A DNA stretch of 64,000 nucleotides from Chloroflexota bacterium. Lineage in GTDB: Bacteria > Chloroflexota > Dehalococcoidia > Lucifugimonadales > UBA3495. The stretch covers positions 62,001 to 126,000 of the forward strand of contig JAPPGG010000066.1 of the NCBI GenBank assembly GCA_028875055.1. The letters are read 5' to 3'. Numbering within the stretch: the first letter of the stretch is position 1; each line of letters begins with the position of its first letter. Below the pieces are notes generated by a model. That model saw only the letters and a list, made by a program, of their open reading frames with translations. It was not told where the DNA came from and did not search any database. This document shows, piece after piece, positions 61,066-64,000 of this stretch. The position numbers were made by a program, and so were the translations under genes.

Positions 61066-63060
61066 ATGCTAGTGGCTAACGACATCACCAAGTCCTACTC
61101 GGACCGGACCCTCTTCAGTGGCCTCACTTTGAACATCGGGGCCGGCGAACGAATTGCCCTGGTGGGCCCCAACGGTTCCGGCAAGACCACCCTCATGGAC
61201 ATCCTGGCCGGTGAGACCGCCCCGGATACGGGCAATATCATCAGGCAGCGCGGCATTTCCGTGGGATACCTCAAGCAGGAAGCCGCCGCCTTTAGCGGCA
61301 AGTCCCTGTTGCAGGAAGTACTGGACGCCGGCGTTGAAGCCAGGAGCATCGCCGAGGATATTTCCGCCGCCCGCGAAGAACTGTCCACGGAGACCGACCC
61401 CGACCGCCAGGAAGAACTGCTGCTGTGCCTAGGCGCACTGGATGCTGCTCTTGAAGCCGCCGGAGGCGAGGACCGGGACTACCAGGCCAAGGCCATACTT
61501 TTGGGCCTGGGATTCAAGCAGACCGACTTCCAGCGGTCCATTTCAGAGTTCAGCGGGGGCTGGGCCATGCGCGCCGGCCTGGCCAGAATCCTGTTCCGCA
61601 ATCCCGACCTGCTGCTGCTGGACGAGCCCACCAACCACCTGGACCTGGAAGCCAACCTTTGGTTCGAAAAGTACCTGGCCGCCTTTCGCGGGGGCATACT
61701 GATCACCTCCCATGACCGCGCCTTTCTCAATACGGTGGCCAACCGGGTCCTGGCCATCGAAACTGACGGGGTCGCCCTGCACAAGGGCAACTACGACGAC
61801 TATCTGGTCGCCCGAGAACGATACCTGGAAATCCTGCAGGCCACGGCCAGCCGCCAGGAACGGGAAATGCAGCGGCAGATGCGGTTCGTGGAGCGGTTCC
61901 GATACAAGGCCACCAAGGCCAGGCAGGTGCAGAGTCGCCTGAAGCAGATGGAAAAGGTCGAGATAATCGAACTGCCCCGCGCAACCAGGAAGGTCCACTA
62001 CTCCCTGCCCGCTCCCCCTCGCAGTGGCTCCGAAGTAATTTCCCTCACCAACGTCACCAAGCGATACGGGCAGAACATAGTTTATCGCGACCTGAATCTG
62101 ACAATTTCCCGGGGCGACCGCATTGCCCTCGTCGGCCCCAACGGCGCCGGCAAGACGACGATGCTCAAAATGCTGGCGGGAGTTCTCCCCTTCGATGGCG
62201 GTGAGAGAAGGCTGGGCTACAACGTAACGTCGTCCTACTACGCTCAGCATGTACTCGACCTCTTGACACCCACCAACACCGTCCTTGGCGAATTGATGAA
62301 GGCGGCCCCGTCTGAGTCCGAGCAGAGCCTGCGCACCCTGCTTGGCGGTTTCCTCTTTGCTGGGGATGACGTCCAGAAGCCAGTTTCCGTCCTGTCAGGA
62401 GGCGAGAAAGCGCGGGTCGCCCTGGCCAAGCTGCTGCTGCAACCCAGCAACCTGCTGCTGATGGATGAGCCCACCAACCACCTGGACATCGCCTCCAGGG
62501 AAATACTTGCCGATGCGTTGGGTGAATACCAGGGTACATTGTGCCTCATAACCCACGACCGCACCCTGATTCGGCAAATTGCCAACAAGATAGTTGAAAT
62601 AGTTGACGGTCGGCCCACGGTCTTCCCGGGCGATTACGACGATTACCTGTACGAAAAGGAGAGGAACGAAAGCAGGAATGGGGCTTCCCCTGCGGCTCCC
62701 AAGTCTGCCAGGCCTGACCCGCCGACAGGGACTGTCAAGAGACGCTCCGGAAGGCCGCTGACGGAAGCTGAAATGGAACGTCGCCGCCTGAATCGCGAGG
62801 CCCGACGCCTGGCATTGCGCATTGATGAGGTGACTACGTCGCTGTCCGAAAAGGAGACCAGCATTGCCAGGATGGAAGCCATGTTTGCCGACCCCGAGCA
62901 GTTCAGCGATGCGGAAGCTATTTCCGATACTGCCGAGCAGTACCGCCTATTGAAAGAAGAGGAGCAGTCCTGCCTGGAAGAATGGGAAGTGCTTTCACTG
63001 GAGGCCGAGTCCATCGACGAGCAACTGGCTTCCCTTGAAGAAACGGCCGTGTCGGTATAG
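61066..63060 (+). CDS. ABC-F family ATPase
   Basis: A 664-residue soluble protein with two ABC domains and no membrane segment. Domain 1: [41 protein letters not shown]; interdomain linker with basic helices ([20 protein letters not shown]); domain 2: [42 protein letters not shown] charged C-terminal coiled coil ends the protein. This is the layout of ribosome-associated translation factors such as Uup and YdiF. CAGGGAA lies 9 nt before the ATG. It probably acts on stalled ribosomes or gives drug resistance; which is not clear. Confidence 0.94.
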   Translation: MLVANDITKSYSDRTLFSGLTLNIGAGERIALVGPNGSGKTTLMDILAGETAPDTGNIIRQRGISVGYLKQEAAAFSGKSLLQEVLDAGVEARSIAEDISAAREELSTETDPDRQEELLLCLGALDAALEAAGGEDRDYQAKAILLGLGFKQTDFQRSISEFSGGWAMRAGLARILFRNPDLLLLDEPTNHLDLEANLWFEKYLAAFRGGILITSHDRAFLNTVANRVLAIETDGVALHKGNYDDYLVARERYLEILQATASRQEREMQRQMRFVERFRYKATKARQVQSRLKQMEKVEIIELPRATRKVHYSLPAPPRSGSEVISLTNVTKRYGQNIVYRDLNLTISRGDRIALVGPNGAGKTTMLKMLAGVLPFDGGERRLGYNVTSSYYAQHVLDLLTPTNTVLGELMKAAPSESEQSLRTLLGGFLFAGDDVQKPVSVLSGGEKARVALAKLLLQPSNLLLMDEPTNHLDIASREILADALGEYQGTLCLITHDRTLIRQIANKIVEIVDGRPTVFPGDYDDYLYEKERNESRNGASPAAPKSARPDPPTGTVKRRSGRPLTEAEMERRRLNREARRLALRIDEVTTSLSEKETSIARMEAMFADPEQFSDAEAISDTAEQYRLLKEEEQSCLEEWEVLSLEAESIDEQLASLEETAVSV

Positions 63061-63200
63061 GCGACTGGGCCTTCTATAGGAATCCCTGTCCCGGCATTGG
63101 GACAATGAAACGACGCCGATTGGCCTAAAGAGTGGAACTCCTGACAGTTTACCCTTGAGATTCAGGATTAATCGTTGGAGTGACAGTCCAGCAATTTCGC

Positions 63201-63288
63201 GGAGGGATGGCAGAGTGGACGATTGCGCCGGTCTTGAAAACCGGTATACCTCCGGGTATCGTGGGTTCGAATCCCACTCCCTCCGCCA
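63201..63288 (+). tRNA. tRNA-Ser(UGA)
   Basis: An 88-nt tRNA including encoded CCA (63286-63288). Acceptor stem GGAGGGA / TCCCTCC; anticodon stem CCGGT / ACCGG around CTTGAAA with anticodon TGA at 63235-63237; T-arm GTGGG-TTCGAAT-CCCAC; and the long class II variable arm TACCTCCGGGTA expected for serine. Confidence 0.96.
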
Positions 63289-63878
63289 TAGTCTCAATTC
63301 CCCTGATCTCAATATTCCCGCTTTTCAGCGGGTCTTTTGTTTTTGAACGCGCTCTTTTGGGAAGGGGTGATTGGCCCGAACCCGAAGGGGGGATGAAGGC
63401 CAGGTGTCAATACCAGCTTACTTTGTCCCGGCAGGCTGGGGGAGCCGTGGCAGATGCATGGCGGCTTGGCGGAGAGGCAGCCGCACCGGTTTTCCCGAGG
63501 AACTAGAAGAACAGTCCGCTTCCTGAAAACACCTTCAACAACATGCTGAGCCGTTCGGACTTTCCGGCCGTTTCCCACGGCTTCCAGTCCAGCTTCAAGG
63601 ACTGGTGCAGCGTGAATTCTATGGGAAGGGTACAAAATTGCTCCGGAGATAGTGCTGGCCCACGATGTCGGGAATGCAACAGGGCGCGCTTAATCCAGGA
63701 CGGCAATGCCGGAGCCCCGGAGGGAGTTGATGGAGGCTTGGAGGAGTTCCTGATTGCTCACGACCAGGGATTAGAGGTGGTTCAGTCCACTGCAGTGGCT
63801 GGTCGCCCGACAACAGCGCCAGGAGACAGCGCAGGCACGTGTTGGCAGCCACCGGGCAGAAGGGGAATATCCGCGCGG
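63289..63878. other. Gene-free stretch after tRNA-Ser
   Basis: About 590 bases. Apart from the tRNA terminator at 63317-63345 I see no gene, no integrase remnant and no copy of the tRNA 3' end. The overlapping minus-strand frames at 63309-63852 lack start signals and family features. Confidence 0.5.
63317..63345 (+). terminator. Terminator of tRNA-Ser
   Basis: 6-bp stem CCCGCT / AGCGGG, loop TTTC, followed by TCTTTTGTTTTT. Confidence 0.85.
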
Positions 63879-64000
63879 CTAATTTCCCGGTCGCCGGGTG
63901 CGGGGATCCAGCAAGTCCCGCAGGCCATCGCCCAACAGGTTGAACCCCAGCACCGCGAGGAAGATGGCTGCCCCAGGCAAGAGCAACAGGCGGGGCGCCG
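63879..64000 (-). CDS. ABC transporter permease C-terminus (OppC/DppC type), truncated by window edge
   Basis: Only the last 39 residues and the stop are in the window. The ending [21 protein letters not shown], split over the final membrane helix and the tail LLDPRTR, is the signature C-terminus of dipeptide/oligopeptide ABC permeases of the OppC/DppC group. The rest of the gene and the operon lie beyond base 64000. Confidence 0.82.
   Translation of the reverse strand, partial: APRLLLLPGAAIFLAVLGFNLLGDGLRDLLDPRTRRPGN

Noticed and set aside
63201-63878. tRNA-Ser followed by a gene-free stretch as a possible integration site
   Set aside because: No integrase and no copy of the tRNA 3' end were found downstream, and a normal terminator follows the tRNA.

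Overview
The window is a GC-rich stretch of a bacterial chromosome whose gene content points to Chloroflexota, most likely a Dehalococcoidia / SAR202-type lineage. This is an inference from: lipoproteins with long Pro-Thr 'PTATPQPT' linkers, many single-copy oxidoreductases and catabolic enzymes (Rieske, GMC, hydantoinase A/B, MmgE/PrpD, CoxLMS-type molybdenum hydroxylase, LigB, VOC, DUF3500), and scattered intergenic repeat families. No 16S rRNA, integrase, transposase, phage gene or CRISPR array was seen.

Layout. 1-16.5 kb is a catabolic and peptidase region: truncated aldehyde dehydrogenase, metallo-beta-lactamase hydrolase, a degenerate zinc-ribbon-like small protein, M16 peptidase, LigB-type dioxygenase, tandem-ACT protein plus PLP decarboxylase, GlcG-like and VOC proteins, DUF1330, DUF3500, SMP-30 lactonase, a second aldehyde dehydrogenase, two sibling S1C-type lipoprotein proteases and another VOC protein. 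16.5-28.5 kb is mostly housekeeping: a BNR propeller, miaB with a structured leader, nadA, infC-rpmI-rplT (infC with an ATA start), moeA plus a small partner, pheT/pheS and a DnaQ-type exonuclease. 28.6-54.3 kb is accessory metabolism: an MBL hydrolase, a GPP34-cytochrome P450 fusion facing an RND/MMPL exporter and a Rieske oxygenase, a hydantoinase A/B pair between direct repeats, a GMC oxidoreductase, a double carboxymuconolactone-decarboxylase-like protein, MmgE/PrpD, a lipoprotein prolyl oligopeptidase, a DAO-family flavoenzyme and a three-subunit molybdenum hydroxylase. 55.4-60.7 kb is a tight five-gene operon: unknown helical protein, degenerate BrxC/BrxD-like ATPase, intact BrxD-like ATPase, small unknown protein and SNF2 helicase. 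The end holds an ABC-F ATPase, tRNA-Ser(UGA) and the C-terminus of an OppC/DppC-type permease.

How the genes work together. moeA makes molybdenum cofactor that the molybdenum hydroxylase (and any other Mo enzymes) would need. The lactonase and adjacent aldehyde dehydrogenase could act in one sugar-acid pathway. The P450, exporter and Rieske enzyme could modify and move a hydrophobic (sterol- or hopanoid-like) compound. The five-gene ATPase/helicase operon resembles the DNA-handling parts of BREX-like defence but has no visible methylase, nuclease or phosphatase; it is my best candidate for an undescribed system. The GPP34-P450 fusion is the second. Functions here are read from sequence motifs remembered from protein families; no database search was run.
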